This document shows, one piece after another, positions 34,830 through 44,551 of a stretch of DNA of 64,000 bases. The notes under the pieces are model-generated. The model did not search any database, was not told the DNA's origin, and saw only the letters and a program-made list of their open reading frames with translations. The position numbers and the translations under genes were made by a program. Position 1 is the stretch's first letter. Every line of letters begins with the position of its first letter. Where the stretch lies: positions 1-64,000 of the forward strand of contig NZ_JALLIN010000027.1 of assembly GCF_023630175.1 (NCBI RefSeq), given 5' to 3'. Origin of the DNA: Streptomyces cellostaticus (lineage in GTDB: Bacteria; Actinomycetota; Actinomycetes; Streptomycetales; Streptomycetaceae).

Positions 34830-35165
34830 TCAGGGATGCGAGCAGATCAGGTCCTCCGCCTTCGCCTTGTACTCCTGCATCTCGTTCGCCGTGTAGCCCG
34901 ACTCCTTCAGGCTCTGCATGAGCGACCCCGTGTCGCCGCACAGGCGCGGGCGCTGCCGGTCGAGGTAGGACTTGACGCCCTCGGCGGTCAGCTCCTCCCA
35001 CGCCCGCTTCACCTCGTCGTTCTTCTCGTGCGCGTAGGAGAACTCGACCCACTCCTTCTCACGGCTCGTCAGGCGGGACGTGTCGACGGACGAGTCACTT
35101 CCACCGCACGAGGCGGCCAGCAGAGTGCACGCCACCACCGCGAGACATACGCGCGCCTTCTTCAC
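34830..35165 (-). CDS. Small lipoprotein, DUF732-like size
   Basis: 111 aa from GTG 35165 (AAGAGAGA upstream). Signal KKARVCLAVVACTLLAASC has lipobox AASC. The mature part is mostly helical and charged with two Cys (RLCGDTG and LICSHP), predicting one disulfide. The pattern resembles small actinobacterial secreted helical proteins, but no family is assigned with confidence. Function unknown. Confidence 0.75.
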   Translation of the reverse strand: MKKARVCLAVVACTLLAASCGGSDSSVDTSRLTSREKEWVEFSYAHEKNDEVKRAWEELTAEGVKSYLDRQRPRLCGDTGSLMQSLKESGYTANEMQEYKAKAEDLICSHP

Positions 35166-35242
35166 GATTCTCTCTTCCGCACAGAGCGACAGGGGGGCCG
35201 TATCGTACGGCATGTACGCGCCAATCGCGGAATGCGAACACC

Positions 35243-36085
35243 TCAGCCGAGATGCCAGGGCAGCCGCAGCGCCCGTCCCTGGGTCCGGCCCGCCTCGGCC
35301 GCGGGTACCCGGGTCCCCGGGTCCAGCGGGTTGTCGCCGATCGCCGCCCGCGCCGCCTCGTCGGGCGCCACGACCACGACCTCGGTGCCCCGGGCACGCA
35401 GCTCCCGCACCGACCGCTCCACCGGCTGCTCGCTGGGGAACGGCTCCGTCAGGCCCATCGGCACGATCACCACAACCCGGTCCGGGGCGTCCACGAGGTC
35501 GAGGTTGGCCATCGAGCGCACCCCGCCGTCGACGTACCGGCGCCCGCCGATGCCGACCGGCGGCCACACACCCGGCACCGCGCAGCTCGCCGCCACCGCG
35601 TCGACCAGCGGCACCCCCGAGCCCTTGTCGAAGACCCGCGGCTCCCCGCTCTCGGCGTCCACGGCGACGATCCGCAGCGCGCGCTCGGGCCAGCCGTGCG
35701 ACGGCAGCCGCGACTCGATCACCGCCCGGCGCCGCGGCTCCGCCACGGTCGGTGCCGCGAGTGCCGCCCGACCCACGGCCCGGCGCAGCTCGGGCACGGA
35801 GGCGGTGGCGGACGCCGCGGCACCGATCTCGGCGGCGAACCCGTCCAGGTCGATCACGGCCATGATCTCGGCGGACTGCAGCGCCGGGTCCACCTGCCGC
35901 GCGTACAGCTCCGCCAGTGCCAGCCCGCTGCCGAGCTGCGCCGAGACGGTGGAGCCGGCGGACGTCCCGAGCAGCAGATCCGCCCCGGTGACGTCCTGCC
36001 CCGCGTCGGCGAGCCCGGCCAGCACGCCGGTGATCCAGGCGATCCCGCCCACACCGCCACCGCCCAGCACCAAAGCGTCGGACAT
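35243..36085 (-). CDS. Patatin-like phospholipase
   Basis: 280-aa serine lipid acyl hydrolase. The oxyanion loop GGGGVGG (8-14), nucleophile GTSAGS (Ser42) and catalytic Asp in VDGG (near 185) form a complete Ser-Asp dyad. Length fits the bacterial cytosolic patatins. ATG 36085 has a GAGG ribosome site. It is divergent from the lipid kinase gene, which hints at a lipid-turnover pair. Confidence 0.92.
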   Translation of the reverse strand: MSDALVLGGGGVGGIAWITGVLAGLADAGQDVTGADLLLGTSAGSTVSAQLGSGLALAELYARQVDPALQSAEIMAVIDLDGFAAEIGAAASATASVPELRRAVGRAALAAPTVAEPRRRAVIESRLPSHGWPERALRIVAVDAESGEPRVFDKGSGVPLVDAVAASCAVPGVWPPVGIGGRRYVDGGVRSMANLDLVDAPDRVVVIVPMGLTEPFPSEQPVERSVRELRARGTEVVVVAPDEAARAAIGDNPLDPGTRVPAAEAGRTQGRALRLPWHLG

Positions 36086-36256
36086 CGCTGCTCCTCGGTT
36101 GTCGGCTCTTGATCCACCCGAATGACACCACACGGGGGAAGCGGACCGTCCGGATGTGGCCACGGGCGGCGGAGGCGGCCGTTCCGCGCCCGGCGCTGAC
36201 ATGCCGTCCGCGGCGCCCGCTCGTAGCCTGGGACGACGGAAGCGGGAGGTTGCCGC

Positions 36257-37600
36257 ATGAACAGGCGCTGGACAGCGCGTCTGGCCCTGGTGGCGGGCGT
36301 GGCGGCGGTGGCGGTGCTGCTGGTCTTCGCCGGGCTGGGCAGCGTCGTGCTGGTGGTCGTGGGGCTGGCCGGCACCGTGCTCACGGCGGCCGGCACGTGG
36401 TGGCTGCTGAGCCGCTCCGGCTGGGTCAGGTGGCTGGCCGCGGCGCTGGTGGTCGCGGTCCCGCTCACGGTCCTCGGCCTGTACGCCGCCGCCGGACTGC
36501 TGTGGGTCGTGCTGGTCTCGCTCGGACTGTGGGCGCTGGCCGTCTCCGCGGGGCGGGCCGCACTCGCCGGTGACGACGCGCCCGCCATGCCGGAGCTGCC
36601 GGCCGGCCGCGCCCGGCACCCCTTTCTGATCATGAACCCGCGCTCCGGCGGCGGCAAGGTCGGCGAGTTCCGCCTCGCCGAGCGCGCCACGGCCCTCGGC
36701 GCGGAGGTCGTGGTGCTGGACCCGGCCGTGCCGCAGGACGTGGCGGAGCTGGCACGGCAGGCCGTGCGGCGCGGAGCCGATCTGCTCGGCGTCGCCGGGG
36801 GAGACGGCACCCAGGCCCTGGTCGCCGGGGTGGCCGCCGAACACGGCGTTCCGTTCGTGGTGATCAGCGCCGGCACCCGCAACCACTTCGCCATGGACCT
36901 GGGCCTGGACCGCCAGGACCCCGTCTCCTGCCTGGCGGCGCTGACCGACGCCGTCGAACTCCGCGTCGACCTGGGCCGGATCAGCGGCGGACGGGGGCCG
37001 GCGGACGCCGGCACGGAGCGCGTCTTCGTCAACAACGCCTCGTTCGGGGTGTACGCGGCCGTGGTGCAGAGCCCCGCCTACCGCGAGGACAAGGCCCGCA
37101 CCACCCTGGAGATGCTGCCGGACCTGCTGACCCGGCGCAGCGGCCCGCGGCTCGTCGTCCGCGCCGGCGGGCGGAACCGGACGGATCCCCACGCCGTCCT
37201 GGTGAGCAACAACCCCTACCGCAGCGACGACGCGGCGGGCCTGGGGCACCGGGACCGGCTGGACTCCGGCCGGCTGGGTGTGCTGGTGGTGGAGGTGAAC
37301 AGCACGACGGAGGCGACCGAGCTGCTGCTGCTCGGCGGACGCGGCCGTGGGCTGACCGCCTTCGCGGCCCAGGAGGTCGTGGTGGACGCCGACGCCTCCG
37401 CCGTCCCGGCCGGTGTCGACGGCGAGGCCCTGATGCTGCCCACCCCGGTGCGCTGCCGCATCGAGCCGGGCGCCCTGCGCGTCCGCGTGCCGCGCCACCG
37501 TCCCGGTGCGCCCCGCCCGGCCCCGGCCGTGAACTGGCGCGAGGTCCGCCGCCTGGCCCTGACCATGGGCCGCGTCGCCGCCGGCCGGGACGGCCGCTGA
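36257..37600 (+). CDS. Diacylglycerol-kinase-family lipid kinase with N-terminal membrane domain
   Basis: 447 aa. The N-terminal 105 residues have three to four hydrophobic helices. The DAGK catalytic domain (about 120-270) carries NPRSGGGK and the nucleotide motif GGDGT (about 181-185). The C-terminal beta domain follows (GVDGEALMLPTPVRCRIEPGALRV). Phosphorylates a lipid at the membrane inner face; substrate unknown. ATG 36257 has GGGAGG upstream. Confidence 0.9.
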   Translation: MNRRWTARLALVAGVAAVAVLLVFAGLGSVVLVVVGLAGTVLTAAGTWWLLSRSGWVRWLAAALVVAVPLTVLGLYAAAGLLWVVLVSLGLWALAVSAGRAALAGDDAPAMPELPAGRARHPFLIMNPRSGGGKVGEFRLAERATALGAEVVVLDPAVPQDVAELARQAVRRGADLLGVAGGDGTQALVAGVAAEHGVPFVVISAGTRNHFAMDLGLDRQDPVSCLAALTDAVELRVDLGRISGGRGPADAGTERVFVNNASFGVYAAVVQSPAYREDKARTTLEMLPDLLTRRSGPRLVVRAGGRNRTDPHAVLVSNNPYRSDDAAGLGHRDRLDSGRLGVLVVEVNSTTEATELLLLGGRGRGLTAFAAQEVVVDADASAVPAGVDGEALMLPTPVRCRIEPGALRVRVPRHRPGAPRPAPAVNWREVRRLALTMGRVAAGRDGR

Positions 37601-37811
37601 CCCGGCCGGTCGGGCGAGGCGCGGGGACGGATCCGGTGCGGGCGCCGCGCCCGGTGTCGTGGTCCCGGCCCAGGTCCGGGCTCCGTCGCGGACGCCGACC
37701 GGATCCCGCCGCGGCGCGTGCGGTACGGAACCTCGCGGCCCGGGCGGCCGGTCGGGGCGTGGCCCCAAGGCGCACCGTCCGCAGGGGGCCGAAGGGGCCG
37801 GGACGTGGAAT

Positions 37812-37854
37812 GGGGGGCGTTGCGGGCCGCTCGTGGTGGCCCGCAACGCCCCCC
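37812..37854. terminator. Perfect 17-bp stem between convergent genes
   Basis: GGGGGGCGTTGCGGGCC (37812-37828), 9-nt loop, then the exact inverse at 37838-37854. It serves the lipid kinase and trypsin genes from opposite sides. Confidence 0.9.
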
Positions 37855-37891
37855 GGCATCTACCCGAGAGGCGCTCGGGTGGTCCTCGGGG

Positions 37892-38683
37892 CTATGAGTC
37901 GACCTGCGCGGTCACGAGGTCCGAGAAGGTGGTCAGCCGGGTGTACACACCCGGGTAACCGGCCTCCGCGCAACCCTCGCCCCAGGAAGTGATCCCTGCC
38001 AGGACGCCCCCGATCAACAGGGGACCGCCGCTGTCGCCCTGGCAGGTGTCTACGCCGCCGGACGTGTATCCGGCGCAAACCATGTCGGACCGGACGTAGT
38101 CCGAACCGTAGGAGATCGCGCAGCGTGCGTCCGACACGACCGGAACGGTCGCGGTCCGCAGCTGGTTGGAGGAGCCTCCGCTCTCCGAGGTGGTGCCCCA
38201 GCCCAGGATGCGGGCCCTGGTGCCGGCCGCGTACACCCTGGCCTGGGAGGAGGAGACGTACGCCGCCCTGGTGTACGGCATCGCCGTCGACAGGGTCAGC
38301 ACGGCCACGTCGTCGCCGTTGGTGGCGTCGGTGTAGCGCGGGTCGATCCAGATCCTGCTGACCTTGCTGACCGTGCCGTTGGTGCCGTTCAGGTAGGTCC
38401 GGCCGCCGACCACGCGGACGCTTCCGGCCGTCTCACCGACCATGCAGTGGGCCGCCGTCACCACCTTGTCGGCGGCCACCAGGGTGCCGCCGCAGAACTG
38501 GCTGCCGGCCGCGTCCGTGATCTGCATGACGAACGGGTAGGCCGTCGTGGTGGTGGCCGTACCCCCGACGATGGGCTGAGGAGCGTCGGCCGCGGCCGGG
38601 GAGGCGACGAGGGCGGTGGCCGCGGCGGCGGCCGTCGCCACAAGCGTGGCGGTGGTCCTTCTGGCACGTCTGAGACCGAACAT
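37892..38683 (-). CDS. Secreted trypsin-like serine protease
   Basis: 263-aa S1 protease. Signal peptide 1-33, short propeptide, mature N-terminus IVGG at 38-41. The triad is His79 (TAAHC), Asp125 (NGDDVAVL) and Ser218 (GDSGGPL). Asp212 (VDTCQGDSGG) is the position giving Arg/Lys specificity. Six Cys make three disulfides. This is the classic Streptomyces trypsin. A 16-bp palindrome lies about 180 bp upstream. Confidence 0.96.
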   Translation of the reverse strand: MFGLRRARRTTATLVATAAAAATALVASPAAADAPQPIVGGTATTTTAYPFVMQITDAAGSQFCGGTLVAADKVVTAAHCMVGETAGSVRVVGGRTYLNGTNGTVSKVSRIWIDPRYTDATNGDDVAVLTLSTAMPYTRAAYVSSSQARVYAAGTRARILGWGTTSESGGSSNQLRTATVPVVSDARCAISYGSDYVRSDMVCAGYTSGGVDTCQGDSGGPLLIGGVLAGITSWGEGCAEAGYPGVYTRLTTFSDLVTAQVDS

Positions 38684-38858
38684 GCGTCTCCTCGGGTCTG
38701 CCGGTGGGGGTTCGCACGGGCGTGGGGGCGGGGCGCCGGGTGGAGGGACCCCCTGCTCGGGTGGGACCGAGCGGCTGGGGGAGGGAACCGACCCCGTGTG
38801 CCCGGGCGAGCGGCACGCCTTTAAGCTAGGTCCCGGGTCCCCCGGCTCCCAATGAGGG

Positions 38859-38874
38859 AACCCCCTAGGGGGTT
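38859..38874. promoter_or_regulatory. 16-bp palindrome AACCCCCTAGGGGGTT
   Basis: Perfect palindrome between the LAL regulator stop and the trypsin start, both on the minus strand. It is a candidate operator for the trypsin promoter or a terminator tip. A related ACCCCC/GGGGGT repeat occurs at 42788-42803 beside the other LuxR gene. Confidence 0.5.
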
Positions 38875-38920
38875 GGGTGAGGGAAAACCCTCGGTCCGGC
38901 TCAGTTAACTAGCGCCTCGC

Positions 38921-41746
38921 TCACCGCGCTCGGCGAGCCGCCGCCAATCGGACGATGTCCACGCGCGAGCGGATGCCCAGCTTGCGGTACACCCGGGTCA
39001 GTGTGGCCTCGACCGTCTTCACGCTGACGAACAGCCGCGAAGCGATCTCCCGGTTGGTGGCCCCCTCCATGACGAGCGCGGCGACCTGACGCTCCATCGC
39101 GGCCAGACCGTCGAGCGCGTCCAAGGGGTCCCGGGCCGGTGGCGCGGGCTCCGGCTGCGGGGCGCGCAGGGCCTCGTCCACCTGGCGCAGCCAGGGCAGC
39201 GCCCGGCAGCGCCGGAACAGCCGTACGGCCTCGTCGTACGCCGCCCTTCGCGCGGCCGGGTTCTCCGCCCGCCGCGCGCGCAGCCGGGCCAGCGCGAACG
39301 CCGCCCGCGCCTCGTCCAGGCCGTTGCCGAGCCTGCCGAGCCGGTCCTGAGCGGACGTCAGTCCGGCGATGGCGGTCTCGTGGTCGCCGCGGGCGGCCCG
39401 GACCAGCGCCTCCGCCCGGTCCAGGACGGCGACGACACTCTCCCGGCCCAGCCTGACGGCGTGCTCCCGGGCCTCGTCGATGACCTGTTGCGCCTGGCCG
39501 TGCTCTCCGACGAGCACCAGGGCCTCCGCCAGGTCGCCGTGCCAGCGGCCGCGCGCCGGGTCGGTGATGCCGAGCCCCAGCTCCAGCTCCCGCACCCGGC
39601 CCAGCGACTCCACCGCGGACCGCGGCTCGCCGGCGACGAACTGGGCGTAGCCGAGAGCGGCCAGGGCGCGCGAGAGGTACATCTGGTCGCCGTCCTCCTC
39701 GGCGTGCCCGACCGCCTCACGGGCCAGCCCGAGCGCCCGTTCGGTGTCGCCGCCGGAGGCCTCGGCGAGCGAGGCCAGCATCGCGGACGCGCTCTCGCCG
39801 ATGCCCGCGTCCCGGGCCAGCCGCAGGCTCTCCCGGGACAGTTCGAGGGCCCGTCCGCAGTGGCCGGCGCGCAGTTCGGTCTCGGCGCACATGCGCAGGT
39901 AGTGCACCTCGCTCTCGACCATGCCGCGCCGCCGCACCTCGCGCAGCAGCGCGGTGATGGTGGCCCGCGCCTCGGCGAGCTGGTCGCTCATCAGCAGCCA
40001 GCGGTAGCGGGCGTAGCCGACGCCGTTGTGGTGGCAGGCGACGTACGGGTCCTGCGGCTCCTCCAGGGCCCGTGCGGTGGTGGCGGCGGCGTCCGGATGG
40101 CCCATCAGGGTCTCGGTGGACGCCTGGAAGGCAAGCGCCATCAGCTCGGTGCGCCGGTCGCCGGCCCGCGCGGCCAGCTCCGCGGCGTGCGCGGCCTCCT
40201 GGCGGGCCTCGGTGAAGTCGCCCTGGACGACCAGCGCCCGCCAGGCGAGCTGGTAGCGGACCAGGGCGAGCAGCCGGGGGTCGTCCCCGGCGTCGGCCAG
40301 CGCCTGCGGGAAGACGGCGTCCACGTCGCCGAGCGCCTGCCCGGCCGACTCGATGACCACCATCCACGCCCGTACCCGTTCGGCGGCCAGCACGGCCCGG
40401 GACAGCACCTCGCGCGCGATGTCCCGCGCCAGGTCGGCCTCGCCGGCGGTGATGGCGTCCTCCGCGGCGCGCAGCCGCCGTTCCACCGGTCCCGGCTCGC
40501 CGGCCGCCGGCGTGTGCCGGGCGGCGAGCAGCCCGAGCGAGGCGGCCACCGAGGGCGCTCCGCGGTCCCGTGCCAGCGCGGCGGCCTCGGCGAGCCGGTC
40601 GGCCACCTCCGGGTCGGTGCCGGTGGTGGCCAGGGCCAGGTGCCGGGCCCGTTCGATCGGGTCCGAGGCCGCGGTCGACAGCGCGGCGTGCACCGCGCGC
40701 CGCTCCTGCGCGGGCGCCTCCGCGTACAGCGCGGCGGAGATCAGCGGGTGCGCGAACCGTACCGCCGGGTCGTCGGTCTCGGTGGCCAGCAGCCCGAGTT
40801 CGGCGGCCTGGGCGCACTCGGCCTCGGCGTGTTTCCGGCCGGCCGCGTGCAGCAGGGCCAGGGTGGGGCGGGCTCCGGCGCTGGCCAGCAGCAGGGTGCG
40901 ACGGGCCTCCACCGACAGCAGGTCGAGCCGGCTGAGCACCAGGGCGCGCAGCGAGGTGGGCACCGGCAGCGGCTCGCCGGGCCGGGGCGGGGCCGGGTTC
41001 TCGGCCAGGACACGGCCCAGCTCCAGGGCGAACAGCGGGTTGCCGCCGCTGGTGCGGTGCACCTCCCGGACCGTGGAGCGGGGCAGGCCGTCGTAGCCGC
41101 GGTGGTTCAGCAGGGTGGTCAGTTCGGTGCGGGAGAGCGGGCCCAGCCGCACCGAGAGGGTGCCCGGCGGGCAGGCGCGCAGATGACGGTCGTAGGCCTC
41201 GTCCTCGGTGCGCACCGCGCACAGCATCTGCACGGGGGTGTCGCCGAGCCGGCGGGCCGCGAAGCCGAGCAGCTCGGCACTGGCCGGATCCAGCCACTGC
41301 AGATCGTCGGCGACGATCAGGACGGGGCCCTGGTCCGCGAGCGCCCGGAGCGCGGAGAGCACCGCGAGGCGCAGGGCCAGGCCGTCGCGCTGGAGGCTGG
41401 ACTCGCCGCGGCCGGTGAGCGCCGACTCCAGGGCCGTGAGCTGGGCGGCGGGCAGCCGGGGGGCGACCTCCTCGAGCGCCAGGCCGAGGAGGTCGGCGAG
41501 GGCCAGGAACGGAAGGTGGGATTCGGACTCGGTCGCCGAGCAGCGCAGGACCCGGCGCGCGGTGGCGCCGTATTCCTCGGCCAATGCCCGCAGGACCGTG
41601 GATTTACCTATTCCGGCGGGGCCGTGGAGCAGCACGCTGCCACCCGAGTCGAGCTGGCCCCGGGCGCTCGCGAACAGCTCTTCGCGGCCGATGACCAGGT
41701 CGGGGCGGCATCGAACCGACTCCTGGAAGTCCCGTCGCACGGTCAC
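38921..41746 (-). CDS. LAL-type LuxR regulator (large ATP-binding)
   Basis: 941-aa regulator. Walker A GPAGIGKST (about 42-50) and Walker B (VLIVADDLQWLD) form the N-terminal STAND ATPase. A long helical repeat region (about 350-850) follows, and the C-terminal LuxR helix-turn-helix (about 872-935) reads MERQVAALVMEGATNREIASRLFVSVKTVEATL. GTG 41746 has GGAGGGG 5 nt upstream; the open frame continues further but without a better start. It lies directly upstream of the trypsin gene on the same strand. The family commonly controls secreted enzymes or secondary metabolism. Confidence 0.92.
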   Translation of the reverse strand: MTVRRDFQESVRCRPDLVIGREELFASARGQLDSGGSVLLHGPAGIGKSTVLRALAEEYGATARRVLRCSATESESHLPFLALADLLGLALEEVAPRLPAAQLTALESALTGRGESSLQRDGLALRLAVLSALRALADQGPVLIVADDLQWLDPASAELLGFAARRLGDTPVQMLCAVRTEDEAYDRHLRACPPGTLSVRLGPLSRTELTTLLNHRGYDGLPRSTVREVHRTSGGNPLFALELGRVLAENPAPPRPGEPLPVPTSLRALVLSRLDLLSVEARRTLLLASAGARPTLALLHAAGRKHAEAECAQAAELGLLATETDDPAVRFAHPLISAALYAEAPAQERRAVHAALSTAASDPIERARHLALATTGTDPEVADRLAEAAALARDRGAPSVAASLGLLAARHTPAAGEPGPVERRLRAAEDAITAGEADLARDIAREVLSRAVLAAERVRAWMVVIESAGQALGDVDAVFPQALADAGDDPRLLALVRYQLAWRALVVQGDFTEARQEAAHAAELAARAGDRRTELMALAFQASTETLMGHPDAAATTARALEEPQDPYVACHHNGVGYARYRWLLMSDQLAEARATITALLREVRRRGMVESEVHYLRMCAETELRAGHCGRALELSRESLRLARDAGIGESASAMLASLAEASGGDTERALGLAREAVGHAEEDGDQMYLSRALAALGYAQFVAGEPRSAVESLGRVRELELGLGITDPARGRWHGDLAEALVLVGEHGQAQQVIDEAREHAVRLGRESVVAVLDRAEALVRAARGDHETAIAGLTSAQDRLGRLGNGLDEARAAFALARLRARRAENPAARRAAYDEAVRLFRRCRALPWLRQVDEALRAPQPEPAPPARDPLDALDGLAAMERQVAALVMEGATNREIASRLFVSVKTVEATLTRVYRKLGIRSRVDIVRLAAARRAR

Positions 41747-41914
41747 CGCTCCCCTCCTGTGTCGTGTCCGGGCCAAATTCTAGGCAACGATCCTTGAAAT
41801 TCGGACGGAAGCCGTGGTGAGGGAAATAACAAACGGTCAAGCGCAGGAAAAAATTCGCGGCATGGCCACAACAATGGGCAGGTTTCCTCACGAGCGTCAC
41901 CGACCGGCCGGTCT

Positions 41915-42751
41915 CTACGGCAGGAGCCCCGCCCGGCGTGCCGCGGTCACCGCCTCCCCTCGAGTGTGCGCGCCCAGTTTCCGCATCGCCGAGCGCAGAT
42001 AGCCCTTCACTGTCTCCGGGCGCAGACCCAGCCGCTCGGCCACGGCCGCGTTGGTCGCGCCCCCTGCCACCCAGGACAGCACGTCCAGCTCCCTCGGCGC
42101 CAGGCCCACGCCGCCCGACGGGCGCGGCGGGGCCAGCAGCCCGCACGCCGCCAGCAGCTCGGCGCGCAGTCCCGGGTCGGTGATCCGCGGCGCGAGCGCG
42201 CGCAGCGCCGCGTGCGCCTCGCGCACCTGCTCCTGGCCGGATTCCGCCCCCCGGCGCGCCCCGGTGGCCCCGGTCCGGGCCGCCGCGAGCAGTCCTCGTG
42301 CCTCCTCCCGCACCACCAGCGACTGCTCCACGTCCCGCGCCGCCGCCACCGCCGCGCCGAGCGTGCGGTCGCCGAGCGGGTGGGCCGAGCGCAGCGCTCC
42401 GTACAGCACCCCGCGCACCCGGCGCCGCACCACGACCGGCACCGCCAGGACCGCGTGGATGCCCTCGACGGCCACCGGTACGTCGTACTCGTGGCTGATC
42501 TGCCGCGAACCGGCGTAGTCCGTCACCGCGCACGGACGGGCCAGCGCCACCGCCCGGCCGCCCAGCCCGTTGCCGGAGGTCACCGCGAGGGACCGGAGGG
42601 CGGCGGTGTGGGTGCCGCTCAGCTCGCTGATCCGGATCTGCGGCCGGCCGGCCTCGACCAGCCCGCCGAAGGCGACCGGGAGCCCCGTGACGCGCCGCAG
42701 CCGGGCCAGCGCACCGCGAATCTCCGTTGCCGCCACGGCCTCTGCCTTCAC
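41915..42751 (-). CDS. GAF-LuxR regulator of acyl-CoA synthetase genes (inferred)
   Basis: 278-aa regulator with a GAF domain (about 10-150) and C-terminal LuxR helix-turn-helix (about 213-275, LAPRELDVLSWVAGGATNAAVAERLGLRPETVKGYLRSAMRKL). GTG 42751 is preferred because AAGGAG precedes it; the frame stays open to 42820. It is divergent from two acyl-CoA synthetase genes, with a CCCCC/GGGGG palindrome between, so regulation of those genes is likely. Confidence 0.88.
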   Translation of the reverse strand: MKAEAVAATEIRGALARLRRVTGLPVAFGGLVEAGRPQIRISELSGTHTAALRSLAVTSGNGLGGRAVALARPCAVTDYAGSRQISHEYDVPVAVEGIHAVLAVPVVVRRRVRGVLYGALRSAHPLGDRTLGAAVAAARDVEQSLVVREEARGLLAAARTGATGARRGAESGQEQVREAHAALRALAPRITDPGLRAELLAACGLLAPPRPSGGVGLAPRELDVLSWVAGGATNAAVAERLGLRPETVKGYLRSAMRKLGAHTRGEAVTAARRAGLLP

Positions 42752-42787
42752 CTCGTCGCTCCTTCGGCGCGCCTCACCGGGGACCCC

Positions 42788-42803
42788 ACCCCCGTTCGGG
42801 GGT
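42788..42803. promoter_or_regulatory. ACCCCCG-TT-CGGGGGT operator candidate
   Basis: 7-bp inverted repeat with 2-bp spacer in the divergent region between the GAF-LuxR gene and the acyl-CoA synthetase operon. Similar arms occur upstream of the trypsin gene (38860-38873). Confidence 0.6.
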
Positions 42804-42877
42804 AGTGAGACCTGCATCACGGATTAGACGATGCCAGAGAGCCGCCCGGCAATGGTCCGGATTCTAGGAGGACACCG

Positions 42878-44551
42878 ATGACGACGGCGACCGAGCTCTT
42901 CAGGACCGCGCGGGACTTCCTGCTGGAGCACCGCGAGGACTACACCCGCGCCTACGAGGGCTTCGTCTGGCCACGGCCCGAGCACTTCAACTGGGCACTG
43001 GACTGGTTCGACGTGATCGCCGAGGGCAACGACCGCACGGCGCTGCACATCATCGAGGAGGACGGCACCGAGACCAGGCTGACCTTCGCCGAGATGGCCG
43101 AGCGCTCCGACCGCGTCGCCGCCCATCTGCGCGCGCGGGGCGTCGGCGCCGAGGACCGGATCCTCGTCATGCTGGGCAACCAGGCCGAGCTGTGGGAGAC
43201 CGCGCTGGCCGCGATGAAGCTGCGCGCGGTCGTCATCCCGGCCACCCCGCTGCTGGGCCCCGCCGACCTGCGCGACCGGGTGGACCGAGGCCGGGTGAAG
43301 CACGTGCTGGTGCGGGCCGAGGACACGGCCAAGTTCGCCGAGGTGCCCGGCACCTACACCCGGATCGCGGTCGGCGGGCTGCCGCAGGAGGGCTGGGAGC
43401 CGTACGAGGACGCGTACACGACCTCCGCCGACTTCGTCCCCGACGGCCCCACCCTGGCCGACGACCCGCTGATGCTGTACTTCACGTCCGGGACGACCGC
43501 CCGCCCCAAGCTGGTCGAGCACACCCACACCTCGTACCCCGTCGGGCACCTGGCCACCATGTACTGGATCGGCCTCAGGCCCGACGACGTGCACCTGAAC
43601 ATCTCGTCGCCCGGCTGGGCGAAGCACGCCTGGTCCAACCTGTTCGCCCCGTGGAACGCCGAGGCGACGGTCTTCATCCACAACTACACGCGCTTCGACC
43701 CCGCCCGCCTGATGGCCGAGATGGACCGGCACGCGGTCACCACCTTCTGCGCGCCGCCGACCGTGTGGCGGATGCTCATCCAGGCCGACCTCTCCCAGCT
43801 CGCCACCCCGCCGCGTGAGGTGGTCGCCGCGGGCGAGCCGCTCAATCCGGAGGTCATCGAGCAGGTCCGGCGGGCCTGGGGCGTCACGATCCGCGACGGC
43901 TTCGGGCAGACCGAGACGGCCGTGCAGGTCTCCAACAGCCCCGGGCAGCCGCTGAAGACCGGCTCCATGGGCCGGCCCAGCCCGGGCTTCCGGGTGGAAC
44001 TGCTCGACCCGGTCTCCGGCGCCCCCGGCGCCGACGAGGGCGAGATCGCCCTCGACCTGTCCGAGCGCCCCGTCGGCCTGATGACCGGCTACCACGGCGA
44101 CCCCGACCGCACGGCGGAGGCGATGTCGGGCGGCTACTACCGCACCGGCGACGTCGCGTCCCGTGACGCGGAGGGCTACCTGACCTACATCGGCCGCAGC
44201 GACGACGTCTTCAAGGCCTCGGACTACAAGATCAGCCCGTTCGAGCTGGAGAGCGCGCTGCTGGAGCACGAGGCCGTCGCCGAGGCGGCCGTGGTGCCCG
44301 CCCCCGACGAACTGCGGCTCGCCGTGCCCAAGGCGTACGTCGTCCTCGCCGAGGGCTGGCAGCCCGGCCCCGACACGGCCAAGGTCCTCTTCGAGCACTC
44401 CCGCCAGGTATTGGCCCCCTACAAGCGCGTCCGCAGGCTGGAGTTCGGCGCGCTGCCCAAGACCGTCTCCGGCAAGATCCGCCGCATCGAGCTGCGCGAG
44501 GCCACGGCCGCCGGCTCCGAACACGAGTACCTCGAGGAGGACTTCCGGTGA
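42878..44551 (+). CDS. Acyl-CoA synthetase (AMP-forming), medium-chain type
   Basis: 557-aa ANL-superfamily ligase that activates a carboxylic acid to acyl-AMP and acyl-CoA. P-loop YFTSGTTARPK (about 205-215), A5 region GFGQTETAV, A8 YYRTGDVASRDAEGYL, and A10 TVSGKIRR with catalytic Lys near the end. ATG 42878 has TAGGAGG upstream. It overlaps the next synthetase gene by 4 bp. The N-terminus resembles bacterial medium-chain or xenobiotic acyl-CoA synthetases (ACSM-like); the acid substrate is not known. Confidence 0.9.
   Translation: MTTATELFRTARDFLLEHREDYTRAYEGFVWPRPEHFNWALDWFDVIAEGNDRTALHIIEEDGTETRLTFAEMAERSDRVAAHLRARGVGAEDRILVMLGNQAELWETALAAMKLRAVVIPATPLLGPADLRDRVDRGRVKHVLVRAEDTAKFAEVPGTYTRIAVGGLPQEGWEPYEDAYTTSADFVPDGPTLADDPLMLYFTSGTTARPKLVEHTHTSYPVGHLATMYWIGLRPDDVHLNISSPGWAKHAWSNLFAPWNAEATVFIHNYTRFDPARLMAEMDRHAVTTFCAPPTVWRMLIQADLSQLATPPREVVAAGEPLNPEVIEQVRRAWGVTIRDGFGQTETAVQVSNSPGQPLKTGSMGRPSPGFRVELLDPVSGAPGADEGEIALDLSERPVGLMTGYHGDPDRTAEAMSGGYYRTGDVASRDAEGYLTYIGRSDDVFKASDYKISPFELESALLEHEAVAEAAVVPAPDELRLAVPKAYVVLAEGWQPGPDTAKVLFEHSRQVLAPYKRVRRLEFGALPKTVSGKIRRIELREATAAGSEHEYLEEDFR

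Noticed and set aside
42752..42820. Longer N-terminus for the GAF-LuxR protein
   Set aside because: It would cover the operator palindrome and has no ribosome site; GTG 42751 has AAGGAG.
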